64,000 nt of DNA from Azospirillum oryzae (GCF_900177515.1 NZ_FXAK01000008.1:124001-188000); one strand, 5' to 3'. Numbered from the stretch's first letter, positions 17,486 to 27,970 are shown. Notes: generated by a model from the letters alone, not told the origin. Numbers and translations are program-made.

Positions 17486-18007
17486 ATGCACCGCCACCCC
17501 TGGAGCGAGGAATTTGCGAAGATGAGGCCGGAGGCGCGCTATCGCGGAGTCGGCCCGCGCAACTACCGCCGCTCCGACGAGCGCATCCTGGAGGACATCA
17601 ACGAACGGCTGACCGACGATCACCACATCGACGCATCGGACATCGGCGTGAAGGTGGAGGGCGGCGAAGTGACGCTGTCCGGCACCGTGGAGGACCGCGC
17701 CGCCCGCCGCCGGGCGGAGGACATCGCCGAAAGCGTGTCGGGCGTCGGCCATGTGCAGAACGACCTGCGCGTCGCCGGCCGCAATGCGCCGGGCCAGGCC
17801 ACCACGGTCGGGATGGGCGAGCGGGTGGAACCGGCGGCCCCGCAGGGCGAGGGCAGCGTGACCGGCCCCGGCGCCCCGGCGCGGGACGCGATGGTGGCGG
17901 CGCTCGACAACAATTCCATGGTGCTGGGCAAGCAACCGCTGCCGGAGGACGACACGATGCGGCGCGGCGACGCCATGGCCGGCAACGAGGGGCGCAACCG
18001 GCGCTGA
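17486..18007 (+). CDS. BON domain protein
   Basis: 173 residues. A single BON domain lies at about 30-95: DERILEDINERLTDDHHID, then VKVEGGEVTLSGTVEDRAARRRAEDIAESVSGVGHVQNDLRV. BON domains bind phospholipid surfaces and occur in osmotic-shock proteins such as OsmY. There is no signal peptide, so unlike OsmY it appears cytoplasmic. The C-terminal 75 residues are Gly/Pro/Asp-rich and probably disordered. ATG 17486 has a GGAGG site; upstream in-frame codons are rejected. Confidence 0.85.
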   Translation: MHRHPWSEEFAKMRPEARYRGVGPRNYRRSDERILEDINERLTDDHHIDASDIGVKVEGGEVTLSGTVEDRAARRRAEDIAESVSGVGHVQNDLRVAGRNAPGQATTVGMGERVEPAAPQGEGSVTGPGAPARDAMVAALDNNSMVLGKQPLPEDDTMRRGDAMAGNEGRNRR

Positions 18008-18161
18008 TCCGGGGCTCCTGCACCGGAAGCGCTGCTGCCCTGCGCGGAGGGCCGTGGGACCGGAGGGGGTGCTTAACCGTTGGTTAACCGGCGGGGACCA
18101 TTGTCCCGCGGCCGAATAGAGTATCCCCTCTCAAGCCTTCTGGAACAGAGCAGCTGCCATC

Positions 18162-18371
18162 ATGGGCACCAAGACCATCAAGCTTTCCGACAAGACCGGT
18201 TACCGCGACGTCGAACTGGACCAACTGCCGCGCAATGTCCGCGCCGCGGTGACCGACCTGTCGACCAAGAACCCGGTCGCCGACATCATCGTCGACCAGT
18301 CCGGCATGCTGTACCGCATCCACCTGTCGGCCCCGGCCAACATGTATGTGGACGTGCTGTCAGTCGCCTGA
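18162..18371 (+). CDS. small hypothetical protein
   Basis: 69 residues, not recognised. A compact, charged, cytoplasmic peptide (KTIKLSDKTGYRDVELDQLP, then AVTDLSTKNPVADIIVDQSG) with no signal or membrane helix. Codon use is normal for the region and the frame is the only sizeable one here. It ends just before a bidirectional hairpin shared with the converging HTH gene. Confidence 0.65.
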   Translation: MGTKTIKLSDKTGYRDVELDQLPRNVRAAVTDLSTKNPVADIIVDQSGMLYRIHLSAPANMYVDVLSVA

Positions 18372-18398
18372 GGCGACGCCACGGCTTTCATGGTCGGA

Positions 18399-18430
18399 AA
18401 GGGCGGCTTGCAGCTATTGCAGCCGCCCTT
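18399..18430. terminator. bidirectional hairpin between convergent small genes
   Basis: AAGGGCGGC (18399-18407) pairs with GCCGCCCTT (18422-18430), extended by an inner TGCA/TGCA pair. It overlaps the last codons of the minus-strand HTH gene; on the minus strand it is followed by TT only, so termination strength is uncertain. Confidence 0.6.
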
Positions 18431-18725
18431 CGTCGTTCCGGCCCTCCAGCCTTGCCAGCGCGCGGTTCAGCAGACGGGGCGGCAGCATCGCCACGGTGCC
18501 CTCCCGCACCGCCCGCACATCCTCCAGGTCGAGCCCGGTGGCGACGGCCAGCTGGCGGTCGTCCAGGCCGCGGTCTTCGGCCAGGATCATGATCCATCCC
18601 GCCAGCGTGCGGGCCTGGGCCAGTTCGGTGCGGTCGTTGAACCACAGGCCACCACCTTGTCGACCAATCGGGCGGCCAATCGGCGTTGCGTTTTCGAAAG
18701 GCATGTCGGGATCGAACGACGTCAT
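18414..18725 (-). CDS. XRE-like helix-turn-helix protein
   Basis: 103 residues. After an N-terminal region with a Gly/Arg-rich stretch, a helical part LAQARTLAGWIMILAEDRGL, DRQLAVATGLDLEDVRAVREG resembles a Cro/XRE-type HTH, with helix 2 DRQLAVATG and recognition helix LEDVRAV. This is a weak motif match only. The start at 18725 is supported by an AGGTG site; a longer reading (18767) lacks one. Could be a small regulator or an antitoxin; no toxin gene is adjacent. Confidence 0.55.
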   Translation of the reverse strand: MTSFDPDMPFENATPIGRPIGRQGGGLWFNDRTELAQARTLAGWIMILAEDRGLDDRQLAVATGLDLEDVRAVREGTVAMLPPRLLNRALARLEGRNDEGRLQ

Positions 18726-19033
18726 GGACGCACCTCCCCTCAGCGGTTTCTTTCGCACTCGCAGCAAGAATGCAGTCTTTTCCGGCGTTTTTGTCCCGCT
18801 TCATTTATGAAGTCTGCAATCGGTCTTCCAGAGGGTGGTAGGTAATATTCGGCACCCCCAACGATCTTTCCCCTATCTTTTTGCGCTGCGGCATGATCGG
18901 AAGGCGCCGGACGGTCCCCTTTCCGGGATTCTTTGAAACTGTCTTCACCGGCCGGGGGCTAGGGCGGAGCGGTGGCTTCGGCGTATAACCGGGGGCATCG
19001 TCCTGTTTCCCCCCGCGCAGTCCGGACCCGCCG
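18726..19033. other. divergent intergenic region, no gene seen
   Basis: 308 bases between the HTH gene (leftward) and the M20 pair (rightward). It has a moderately AT-rich patch near 18770-18890 that may hold promoters for both, but no convincing -35/-10 pair, operator or small gene was recognised. Confidence 0.5.
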
Positions 19034-20289
<1,256 letters not shown>

Positions 20290-20293
<4 letters not shown>

Positions 20294-21528
20294 CCGACCT
20301 GTCCCCCTCCCTCGCCGCCAAGCTGGATGAGGCGGTGAACGCCCGCTTCGACGAGGAGGTCCGTTTCCTGGCGGAGCTGGTGAAGGTGCCGTCCGACAAT
20401 CCGCCCGGCGACTGTGCCCCCCACGCCATCCGCGCCGCGGAGCTGCTGGAGGCGATGGGCTTCACGGTGGAGCGCCACCCGGTGCCGGCCGAGCTGGTGC
20501 GGGCCAACGGCATGATCAGCGCCATCAATCTGGTGATCCGCCACCGCTTCGGCGATGGCCCCACCGTGGCGCTGAACGCCCACGGCGACGTGGTGCCGCC
20601 CGGCGAGGGCTGGTCGAGCGATCCTTATGGCGCGGAGATCCGCGACGGCGTGATGTATGGCCGCGGCGTGGCGGTGTCGAAGTCGGACTTCGCCACCTAC
20701 GCCTTCGCCCTGCAGGCGCTGATGGCGAGCGGAGCCCCGCTGCAGGGCACCGTCGAGCTGCATTTGACCTATGACGAGGAGGCCGGCGGCGAGATCGGGC
20801 CGAAATGGCTGCTCGACCAGGGGATTTCCAAGCCGGACTATGCGGTCTCGGCCAGCTTCGCCTATTCGGTGGTGACCGGGCACAATGGCTGCCTGCATCT
20901 GGAGGTGCAGGTCGACGGCAAGTCCGCCCACGCCGCCCGCCCCGACACCGGCCATGACGCGCTGGAGGCGGCGACCGGCATCCTGGCGGCGCTCTACGCC
21001 CACCGGCCGGAACTGGCGACGCGCCGGTCCAATGTCGCCGGCATCACCCACCCGTCGCTGACCGTCGGGCTGATCCAGGGCGGCATCAACACCAACGTGG
21101 TGCCCGACCGCGTCACCTTCCGTCTCGACCGCCGCATGATCCCGGAGGAGAACCCGGCGGAGGTGGAGGCCGAACTGCGCAGCCTGATCGAGCGCGCCGC
21201 GACGGGCCGCGAGTGCATCCGCGTCACCATCCGCCGCATCCTGCTGGCCCGCCCCTTCCGCTCGGTCGGCGACGCGCCGCGTCTGGCGGCGCTGTTCGTG
21301 GCCCAGGCGCAGGAGGTGCTGGGCGTGCCGGTCGGCCAGAACGGCATCCCGCTCTACACCGACGCCCGCCACTATTCGGAAGCCGGCATCCCCACCATTC
21401 TCTACGGCGCCGGCCCGCGCGACCTGCTGGAGGCCAACGGCCACCGCGCCGACGAGAAGCTGGTGCTGGAAGACCTGCGCCGGGCGACCCAGGTGGTGGC
21501 GCGGTCGCTGGCGGAATTGCTGGGGTGA
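20290..21528 (+). CDS. M20 family ArgE/DapE-like deacylase with altered metal motif
   Basis: 412 residues. Metal ligands: ALNAHGDVVP (His/Asp), LTYDEEAGGE (Glu pair), and DARHYSEAG (late His). At the place where most M20 enzymes have GRGxxDMKG with the bridging Asp, this protein reads GRGVAVSKSDF, so the bridging Asp is not at its usual spot; a nearby Asp in the same loop could substitute. Lid domain LEVQVDGKSAHAARPDTGHDA is normal. Probably an amide hydrolase acting with the upstream M20 enzyme. Starts inside the upstream stop (ATGA). Confidence 0.85.
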
Positions 21529-21633
21529 ATGGAAGGTTTGCGGCGGGATCGGAGCCAAACAGCCGGGGGCGGAAGCCATGGGATTTCGCGGGTATCAGCA
21601 TTGCTGTCGGAAGCAACCCGCTTCTCGGCAGCT

Positions 21634-22401
21634 TTACTTCCCCGACACCAAGGCAGACTCCCGCTGTAAAGGGGTTGGGCGAGAGCGCATCACTACAGGC
21701 AAGATGCTGTGATGCCGTACCCAGTCAGCCGTATGGCTGCATCGAAAGGAAATGAGACGAATGATTATTGTATGCAGATATGACAAGTCTTCCTTGAAGA
21801 TTGGCTCATAGTGAGCCACGCGGTTCCGCAGCCACCGGATCCTGTTCACCAAATCAGCGACATCGCCACGCCGCGTACCGGCTGGAAGCAGAGGGAAGGT
21901 TGCATGTAGTCCGGTTTGCCAGATCGGGCGATCATATTTCCCCTTGAACAGTGACGCCCAAAAGTCGAACGACAAACCGGCCACGATGCGTCCCGTCACT
22001 GGGGCATATTTCGCCTTGACAATACGTCCCCTCACACGATCTAAGTTCGCGCCGCTCTCTTCGCCCAGCACCGAACGGAATCGTTCGCTAGTCGGCCACT
22101 CTGCACCGTATAAATAACAAAGACGTTCATTCACAGAGTTGCGCAATGTTACTTCCGCCGTTTGAAGTGGCAGATGTAGCGCCTCAGATAATCTTGAATT
22201 CCAGACATATAGCTGTATGGCATACCGTTTGTCGAAGCCGGCAGGTTTTAGATAAGTCGCAAACCGATCGCTGGATATCGTCGCTTCCAATGCATCAACC
22301 ACATTATCTTTGTAATCAAAAATGAGTTGACTTTCTTCCACCTGAACACCATTCTTTTCCTGTAAGTCGTGAAGCCCCTCTGCCGGAAGGTACGCGCCCA
22401 C
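21634..22401 (-). CDS. Abi-like (Abi_2) HEPN-type protein
   Basis: 255 residues, visibly lower in GC than its neighbours, with many AT-ending codons, so probably acquired. The Abi family pattern is present: AISSDR-like N-terminal helix (TISSDRFATYL), LYVWNSRLSEAL, TLRNSVNERL, FDFWASLFK and a C-terminal RNRVAHYEPIF. The RNRVAH at 192-197 fits the R-X4-H active site of HEPN ribonucleases, and the family includes abortive-infection proteins such as AbiD/AbiF. A phage-defence role is a family-based inference. No partner gene is next to it. The exact start is uncertain. Confidence 0.75.
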   Translation of the reverse strand: MGAYLPAEGLHDLQEKNGVQVEESQLIFDYKDNVVDALEATISSDRFATYLKPAGFDKRYAIQLYVWNSRLSEALHLPLQTAEVTLRNSVNERLCYLYGAEWPTSERFRSVLGEESGANLDRVRGRIVKAKYAPVTGRIVAGLSFDFWASLFKGKYDRPIWQTGLHATFPLLPAGTRRGDVADLVNRIRWLRNRVAHYEPIFKEDLSYLHTIIIRLISFRCSHTADWVRHHSILPVVMRSRPTPLQRESALVSGK

Positions 22402-22414
22402 GACACAGATAGAG

Positions 22415-22447
22415 CCCCAGGACAGGCGTGCCGCGCCTCTCCTGGGG
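22415..22447. other. strong hairpin upstream of the Abi gene
   Basis: CCCCAGGA (22415-22422) and TCCTGGGG (22440-22447) enclose a second stem AGGCG/CGCCT with a five-base loop. It lies 14 bases before the Abi start and 125 bases after the end of the six-gene operon on the same strand, so it may end that transcript; on the plus strand it is followed by T-rich sequence. Confidence 0.55.
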
Positions 22448-22572
22448 TTTCGCTTTTTCGGCTTGGTCAGAATATCCTACAATCGCGGCGGCAGCCAGTG
22501 GCGGCAAGCAATCAACCCCTGAGATGCATTGGCTCGCCACAAATCCGATTTATCGCAGCATACCCTCCGTCC

Positions 22573-24363
22573 CTACCCCACCCGCTCGCCGGACGGCAGG
22601 CCCCCGGGAAGTCCCAGACTCCAGCTGGTCAGGCCGCAGGCGGCGGGATCTGAATGGGCGGCGGTTTCCAGGCAGGTCAGATGGCGGTCGATCAGCCGGT
22701 CCAGCCGATCGCGCGCCTCCCACACCGTCAGGCTGTGGTCGGAGCGGTCGAGATAGACCACCTCGATGCCGGGCAGGCCGTCCAGGGCACGGCCGCCTTC
22801 GCCCAGATGCAGGTAGAATTCGGCCAGCGTCATGTCGTCGCTGCTGTAGACCACCAGCACCCGCCGGCCTTCCGCCGACAGGCGGCGGAACATGCGCAGG
22901 GCATGCCGGGTCAGGCCGGTGCGGAGAAGCAGCTTGCGGACGAAACGGCCGGTCAGGCGCTTGGCCAGCCCGATCGTCCGGGCCGGCTTGCGCAGGCTGG
23001 CGCGCAGGCGGGCCGGCTTCAGCGCCTCCAGCAGATATTCCTTGGTGGAGCGGAAGGCCACCGTCCGCATCAGGTCCATGACGGCGATGCCGCCGCCCAG
23101 TTCGAACCGGCCGGGATTGAGCACGATCTGCCCGACCACGCGGTCGTCGCCCAGGCCGGCATGCAGGGCGGGCGTGCCGCCGGCGCACAGGCCGATGACG
23201 ACGACGCGCTCGTGCCCCTGCTCCTCAAGCCAGTTCAGCGCGGCGCGGACGTCGGCGATCACCTCCTTGTTGTAGAGCAGATTGTCCTGGAAACCGGGCC
23301 GGTCGGGGCTGTCGCCGATGCCGGCCGCGTCGATCCTGAGCGAGGCATAGCCGCGCGCCGCCAGCCGCCGCGCCTGGACCACGGTGGCGCGGCCGGAGCC
23401 GACATGGTGGGTGGCGCCGCTGTTCAGGAACAGGATGGCGGGCCGGTTGCCGGCGGGATCGGCCAGGACCGGGGTGCAGTAGACGCCGAACAGCTCCGGC
23501 GCCGAACCGAAGAAGACCGGACGTTCGACCGCGGTCGGCATCATCAGGCCGGCCGGCCGGTCCGGCGGCGGGGTGGCGCCGGTCGCGACCGGGCCGGCGG
23601 CGATCCAGCGCAGGACCGGCTCCAGCACCGCCGCGGCTTGAGCGCCCTGGGGCTGCTGGACCAGTTCCATCACGCCGCTGACGCCCATCGGCTCCGCCAC
23701 CGCACCCATGGCGCGCCAGCGGCCGGCAAGCTTCACCGGCGTCTTGCCCTCCGGGCGGTCGGCGATCAGGATGCGCGGCGCCGGCGGCGTCGGCCGGTCG
23801 AACGGGTTGAGGGCGCCCAGCGCCAGCGCCGTCTCCGGCGTCACCGGCATGCCGATCACATTCAGCCAGGAGGCGCGTTCCGGCGGTTCCGGATTGCAGA
23901 CCGGACGCAGAACGATGGCCGCCAGGGTCTGGAGTTCACGAAGCGCCTTGCGGCCCGAGGTGATCGGCGACAGCAGGGCCAGCGTGTCGACGCCCTGCCC
24001 CTCCTCATCCAGTTCGTGCGCCGCCGCCGTGGCGAGCAGCGAGCCCATGCGGTAGCCGACCAGGGTCAGTTCGGTGACGCCGGTGTCCTCGCGCAGGCGG
24101 CGGACCGCCGCCTTGACGCCGTCCACCCAGGCGCGCACCCGGTCGGGATCGCTGTCGTCCCCGGCGGAATCGCCCGATCCGGGATAATCGAAACGCAATG
24201 TCGGCAACCCGGCCGCGGCCAGCCCTTCGGCGAAGCGCTTCCAGGCGCGGTGCGCGCACAGCTCCTCATAGCCGTAGGGGCCGCACAGGACCACTCCGCG
24301 CAGGCCCTGCGCCGGATGCAGCCATCCGAAACAACCATCGAACACCACCGGTGTCGGCTTCAT
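22573..24363 (-). CDS. tandem alpha/beta hydrolase with replaced nucleophiles
   Basis: 596 residues with two alpha/beta hydrolase domains. Domain 1 (about 1-255) has LRFDYPGSGDS and a nucleophile elbow G-Y-R-M-G, with Arg105 in place of Ser. Domain 2 (about 280-575) has LRIDAAGIGDS and the elbow G-L-C-A-G, with Cys393; an Asp in YSSDDMTLAE and a His in DRSDHSLT could complete a Cys-His-Asp triad as in dienelactone hydrolases. Elbows with Arg also occur in polysaccharide-locus (exosortase-associated) hydrolases. Last gene of the six-gene minus-strand operon, overlapping the GH2 stop by ATGA. Substrate unknown; acyl transfer or thioester release is one possibility. Confidence 0.8.
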   Translation of the reverse strand: MKPTPVVFDGCFGWLHPAQGLRGVVLCGPYGYEELCAHRAWKRFAEGLAAAGLPTLRFDYPGSGDSAGDDSDPDRVRAWVDGVKAAVRRLREDTGVTELTLVGYRMGSLLATAAAHELDEEGQGVDTLALLSPITSGRKALRELQTLAAIVLRPVCNPEPPERASWLNVIGMPVTPETALALGALNPFDRPTPPAPRILIADRPEGKTPVKLAGRWRAMGAVAEPMGVSGVMELVQQPQGAQAAAVLEPVLRWIAAGPVATGATPPPDRPAGLMMPTAVERPVFFGSAPELFGVYCTPVLADPAGNRPAILFLNSGATHHVGSGRATVVQARRLAARGYASLRIDAAGIGDSPDRPGFQDNLLYNKEVIADVRAALNWLEEQGHERVVVIGLCAGGTPALHAGLGDDRVVGQIVLNPGRFELGGGIAVMDLMRTVAFRSTKEYLLEALKPARLRASLRKPARTIGLAKRLTGRFVRKLLLRTGLTRHALRMFRRLSAEGRRVLVVYSSDDMTLAEFYLHLGEGGRALDGLPGIEVVYLDRSDHSLTVWEARDRLDRLIDRHLTCLETAAHSDPAACGLTSWSLGLPGGLPSGERVG

Positions 24364-26999
24364 GCGTTCCCCCTGTAACGGACGGGCGCCAGCGCGTTCA
24401 GCGCATGGACCTCGCCGTTCGGCACCGGTCGCCCGGCCGATGCCATCCCGTCCTCAACCCCCGAACCTGCCCGCAGCCGCAGGCGGACGACCCGCTCGAC
24501 GCCGGGCGGAAGGTGGAACCAGGCGTCGTCCGCCTGGAACCGCTCGTCCTCCACATGCACCGAACAGGCGAACCGTGCCGTGGCCAACCGCAACACCCAA
24601 TCTCCCCCCCGGTCCTCCACCACCGCCGTCAGGCCGAGGTCGGACCGCGGCAGCGAGCGTCCCTTGGGGAAATAATGAGACTCGTCAATCGGTTCCACGT
24701 CCCTTTCGGCCGACAGCAATTGCGCCGTCACCACATCATGTGGGATAGGCCCAAACCTGTAGGTGTAGGTCGTGTCAAAAAAGCGGTCGGACAGCTCGGC
24801 GGCGGCCAGCGTCACCGCCTCCCTCGCCGGCAGCGTCACCGGCCGCTCCGCCTTCAGCACCGGAACCGCCCCATTTCGCCACGCGGTCAGCCGCAGCAGC
24901 GCCTCCACCGGTCGGGCGGTGTCGTTGACCAGATGCACCGCCAGACCGTTGACCCCCTCGTCGGTCAGGATGACCCGCAGCGGCCGGAAGGCGCGCTTCA
25001 GCGCGTGCCAGACCGGCTTCGGCGTGCCGTCGGCGGCGACCACGCCCCAGCCGGCGCCCCAACCACCACCAGGCTGGGGATCACGCCACTGCCAGACCAG
25101 CCCGCCGGCGCAGCTAGATCCGGGGCGCCGCCACTCGTCGAACACCGCCTGCATCACCTCTCCGGTCACCGCGCGCGACAGGCGGCGGTAGCGGTCGGGG
25201 TCCTCGTAGCGCAGACGGCGCGGGTCGACGGCATAGAGCGCCTCAAGGTAATGCTCCCGCACATCCTCGAAGTCCCAGGAGGCGCCGGGGTCGCGCGGCA
25301 CCCGCTCCTTCCAGCGGGGATGGTGGAGCGCCGGTACGCCCAGCGGATCGTCCTCCGGCAGATTGGCGAAGGCGAGGCATTCGCTGGCGAAGCGCACACC
25401 GGCCCGCCGGACATCCTCCAGCGGCTTCAGATAGGCGCCGACGCCGTAATAATGGGTCACCCCGGCATTGGCGATGAAGGGCAGCGCCCCGCCGCTGGGG
25501 GAGTTGGCGAGGCGGATCAGGTCGGGGCGGCGGGCAGCCGCTTCCTCCGCGATCACGGCGGTGAGCGCAGGTTGGGTCCAGGAAGCGCGGGGCAGGCCGA
25601 GCATGGCCGCCTGCTGCTCCATCTCGCTGCCGCCGCACAGCACCGCCAGCGAGGGCGACGCCTGGGTGCGGTCGAGCAGTTGCGCGATCTCCGTCCGCAC
25701 GCTGTCGAGGAAGGCGGGGTCGGTGGGATAATCGAAATTGGCGAACATGGCGTCCTGCCAGACCAGGATGCCCAGCTCGTCGCACAGCTCGAAGAAGGCG
25801 TCGCCCTCATACAGCATGGTGCCGCCGACGCGGACCATGTTGGCGCCAGCCTCCCGCATCCGACGCAGTTCGGGTTCGTAGATTGCTCGGTCGGACGACA
25901 GACCGACCAGATCGACCGGCACCCAGCAGCAGCCGCGGCAGAACACGCGGACGCCGTTCACCAGCAGGGCAAAACCGGTGCCGTCCGGCCCACGGTCGAC
26001 CTCCAGCGAGCGGAAGCCGACGCGGCCGAGATCGACTTCGGCCGATCCGATGCGGGCGGTGACGCCGTGCAGGGCCGGCTCGCCATGGGTGTGCGGCCAC
26101 CAGGGCTCGACGCCCGGCAGGGTCAGGTCGGCGCTGAACCCATCGACGCCGTCGAAGACCAGCGGCGCCGTCCGGCCGGCGACCTGCACCGATCCGGTGG
26201 CGCCGGGCGCCGCCCCCTCCACCGTCAGGCGCAGCGACAGATGGCCGTCCCGCCCGTCATAGCCGCTGCGCAGGTCGGCGGAGAGCACACGGCAAGGGCC
26301 GGTCTCCTCCACCAGCTCCACCGGGCGGAAGGGACCGACGGCGTGGATCGGCGGGCACCAGCCGGGCATATGGCCCAAGAGCGTGGTGCGGACGAAGCGC
26401 AAGCCCGCCGGCTCGGCGAGTTTCGGGCGCCAGCGGGCGCGGCCCTTCTTGGCCGCCAGCACCGGATGCAGGGCGTGGAAGCGGATCGACAGCTCCGCCT
26501 CGCCGTTCAGCGTCACCGGCACCTCATGGGCCAGATACATGCTGTCGGAGGTCAGGATGCGTTCGCCGTCCAGCCGCACCTCGGCGATGGTGGCGAGGCC
26601 GCGGAAGCGCAGGGTATGGGGGCCGTGGCCATCGATGCGGGTGCGGTAGACGACATCCTTGTCATGCAGCGGTGCCGGATCGTCGGCCGACCACAGGCCG
26701 GCGGCCTGGAGCGCCTCGGCGGCGGTGCCCGGAACCGGGGCGGGGATGCCCCCTCCCATGCCCTCTCCCGTCCCGGGAGAGGGAGGGGACCCACGAAGTG
26801 GGGAGGGTGAGGGGTGACTCAAGAGTCCCGGACCGCATGGCTTCGTGCCTAACCCCTCACCCTTCCCATGCTTCGCATGGGCCCCTTCCCTCTCCCGGGG
26901 CGGGAGAGGGAGGTTATCGCCGGGCGCCGAGACGGTCAGCGTCCATCCCCGATCCAGAAGGGTCTGCCGGCGTCCGGTGACGGATCGGATACGGGCCAT
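24360..26999 (-). CDS. GH2 (beta-mannosidase-like) glycoside hydrolase with REP-derived insert
   Basis: 879 residues. Jelly-roll, immunoglobulin-like and barrel domains of GH2 are recognisable: VYRTRIDGHGPHTLRFRGLAT, the central GANMVRVGGTMLYE, an acid/base region LCGGSEMEQQAA and a nucleophile region RFASECLAFANLPE. This resembles the mannosidase branch of GH2. No signal peptide, so cytoplasmic. Residues 28-85 are an unrelated Pro/Gly/Arg-rich stretch encoded by a REP-like palindrome; flanking residues SAPG and PAPVPGTAAEALQAAGLW would join smoothly without it. Six bases after the DUF1839 gene. In this operon it may trim or process a sugar-linked product. Confidence 0.85.
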   Translation of the reverse strand: MARIRSVTGRRQTLLDRGWTLTVSAPGDNLPLPPREREGAHAKHGKGEGLGTKPCGPGLLSHPSPSPLRGSPPSPGTGEGMGGGIPAPVPGTAAEALQAAGLWSADDPAPLHDKDVVYRTRIDGHGPHTLRFRGLATIAEVRLDGERILTSDSMYLAHEVPVTLNGEAELSIRFHALHPVLAAKKGRARWRPKLAEPAGLRFVRTTLLGHMPGWCPPIHAVGPFRPVELVEETGPCRVLSADLRSGYDGRDGHLSLRLTVEGAAPGATGSVQVAGRTAPLVFDGVDGFSADLTLPGVEPWWPHTHGEPALHGVTARIGSAEVDLGRVGFRSLEVDRGPDGTGFALLVNGVRVFCRGCCWVPVDLVGLSSDRAIYEPELRRMREAGANMVRVGGTMLYEGDAFFELCDELGILVWQDAMFANFDYPTDPAFLDSVRTEIAQLLDRTQASPSLAVLCGGSEMEQQAAMLGLPRASWTQPALTAVIAEEAAARRPDLIRLANSPSGGALPFIANAGVTHYYGVGAYLKPLEDVRRAGVRFASECLAFANLPEDDPLGVPALHHPRWKERVPRDPGASWDFEDVREHYLEALYAVDPRRLRYEDPDRYRRLSRAVTGEVMQAVFDEWRRPGSSCAGGLVWQWRDPQPGGGWGAGWGVVAADGTPKPVWHALKRAFRPLRVILTDEGVNGLAVHLVNDTARPVEALLRLTAWRNGAVPVLKAERPVTLPAREAVTLAAAELSDRFFDTTYTYRFGPIPHDVVTAQLLSAERDVEPIDESHYFPKGRSLPRSDLGLTAVVEDRGGDWVLRLATARFACSVHVEDERFQADDAWFHLPPGVERVVRLRLRAGSGVEDGMASAGRPVPNGEVHALNALAPVRYRGNA
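26747..26918. repeat. REP-like paired palindrome 3, inside the GH2 gene
   Basis: Two inverted GC-rich halves (about 26747-26812 and 26850-26918) each with a CTCTCCCG-x-CGGGAGAG palindrome flank a small central palindrome GACTCAAGAGTC (26816-26827). The whole element is a multiple of three in effect, and stays open in the GH2 reading frame. Confidence 0.8.
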
Positions 27000-27005
27000 C
27001 GCCGC

Positions 27006-27962
27006 TCACTCGTATCGGCGGGCCAGACTGCCCATGACGGTGTCGTAGCCCCGTTCCAGCCGGCCGAAGCTGTCGGTCAGGTCGGGCGCCTTGCGCCGGG
27101 CCACGGTGCGGGCGAGCTGGAACTGCATCGCCTTGGCGCCCTCGGCGATGGACCGGCAGGCCTCCACCGCGTCGGCCGGGCCGTCGAGCCAGCGGACATG
27201 GGCGCCCAGCAGCTCGAAATTGGCGCCGAGCTGGCGCAGCAGGTTGAAGGCGTAGAGGTGGAAATACTCCATCGGCCGGCTCAGCAGCCGGTCGAGATGC
27301 TCGGGGAAGGCGGCGCGGTAGGCCGTCACCGGATTGCCGGCCGGCCGGCGGGCGAGGTGGCGGCGCAGCAGCTCCAGCGAGGCGGTGACCAGCACCCCGC
27401 CCTCCAACGGCGGCGTGCCGGGCTTGACGAACTCCACATAGGGGAACAGCGGGCCGGCCGCGGCGGCGGCGACGCCCTCGTAATCGGCGCCCTCCAGCCG
27501 GTAGAAGCCGGCATTGTGGAAGTAATCCATCGTCCGGGCGCCCGGATCGATGCGGACGATGCCGACCGTCGTCTTCACATGGGTGGTGCCGTAGGAGGTG
27601 CCGCGGGTGTCCGGCAAATGGAAGCCGTCGACCTCCACCAGCACCAGACCGCCATCACGACTGCGCTTCAACTGCTCCGCCACATGGGCTTCGACGCTGT
27701 CGTAGATCGCCAGCTCCTGCACGCGCAGGCCGTACAGCGTCTCCAGATCCTCCAGCGGCACCTTGAAGAAGGTGAACTGGTCGCCTTCGAAATCCTGGGT
27801 GACGGTGAAGCCCAGCATCGCCCGCGGTTCCAGGCCGCGGGCGTGCAGCGCCTCGATCCACAGATCGACGTAGCAGTTGGTTTCCGGCCAGATTCGTTCT
27901 TCCTGGCCACCCTGGTGCAGGGGATGGCGGTCGTAGCCGTCGGGCCGGTGCGGAGTCCACAT
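27006..27962 (-). CDS. DUF1839 family protein
   Basis: 318 residues from ATG 27962 (MWTPHRPDGYD). It matches the DUF1839 pattern found beside amino acid:carrier protein ligases: WPETNCYVDLWIEALHA, DFEGDQFTFFKVPLEDLE, LVEVDGFHLPDTRGTSYG and HVKTTVGI, followed by a helical C-terminal half (MEYFHLYAFNLLRQLGANFELLG). No catalytic motif is known; the invariant Asp, His and Cys-like positions in the first half hint at an enzyme or carrier-protein binding fold. Eight bases after the ligase stop and six before the GH2 start, in one operon. Confidence 0.8.
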   Translation of the reverse strand: MWTPHRPDGYDRHPLHQGGQEERIWPETNCYVDLWIEALHARGLEPRAMLGFTVTQDFEGDQFTFFKVPLEDLETLYGLRVQELAIYDSVEAHVAEQLKRSRDGGLVLVEVDGFHLPDTRGTSYGTTHVKTTVGIVRIDPGARTMDYFHNAGFYRLEGADYEGVAAAAAGPLFPYVEFVKPGTPPLEGGVLVTASLELLRRHLARRPAGNPVTAYRAAFPEHLDRLLSRPMEYFHLYAFNLLRQLGANFELLGAHVRWLDGPADAVEACRSIAEGAKAMQFQLARTVARRKAPDLTDSFGRLERGYDTVMGSLARRYE

Positions 27963-27970
27963 GCTGCCCG

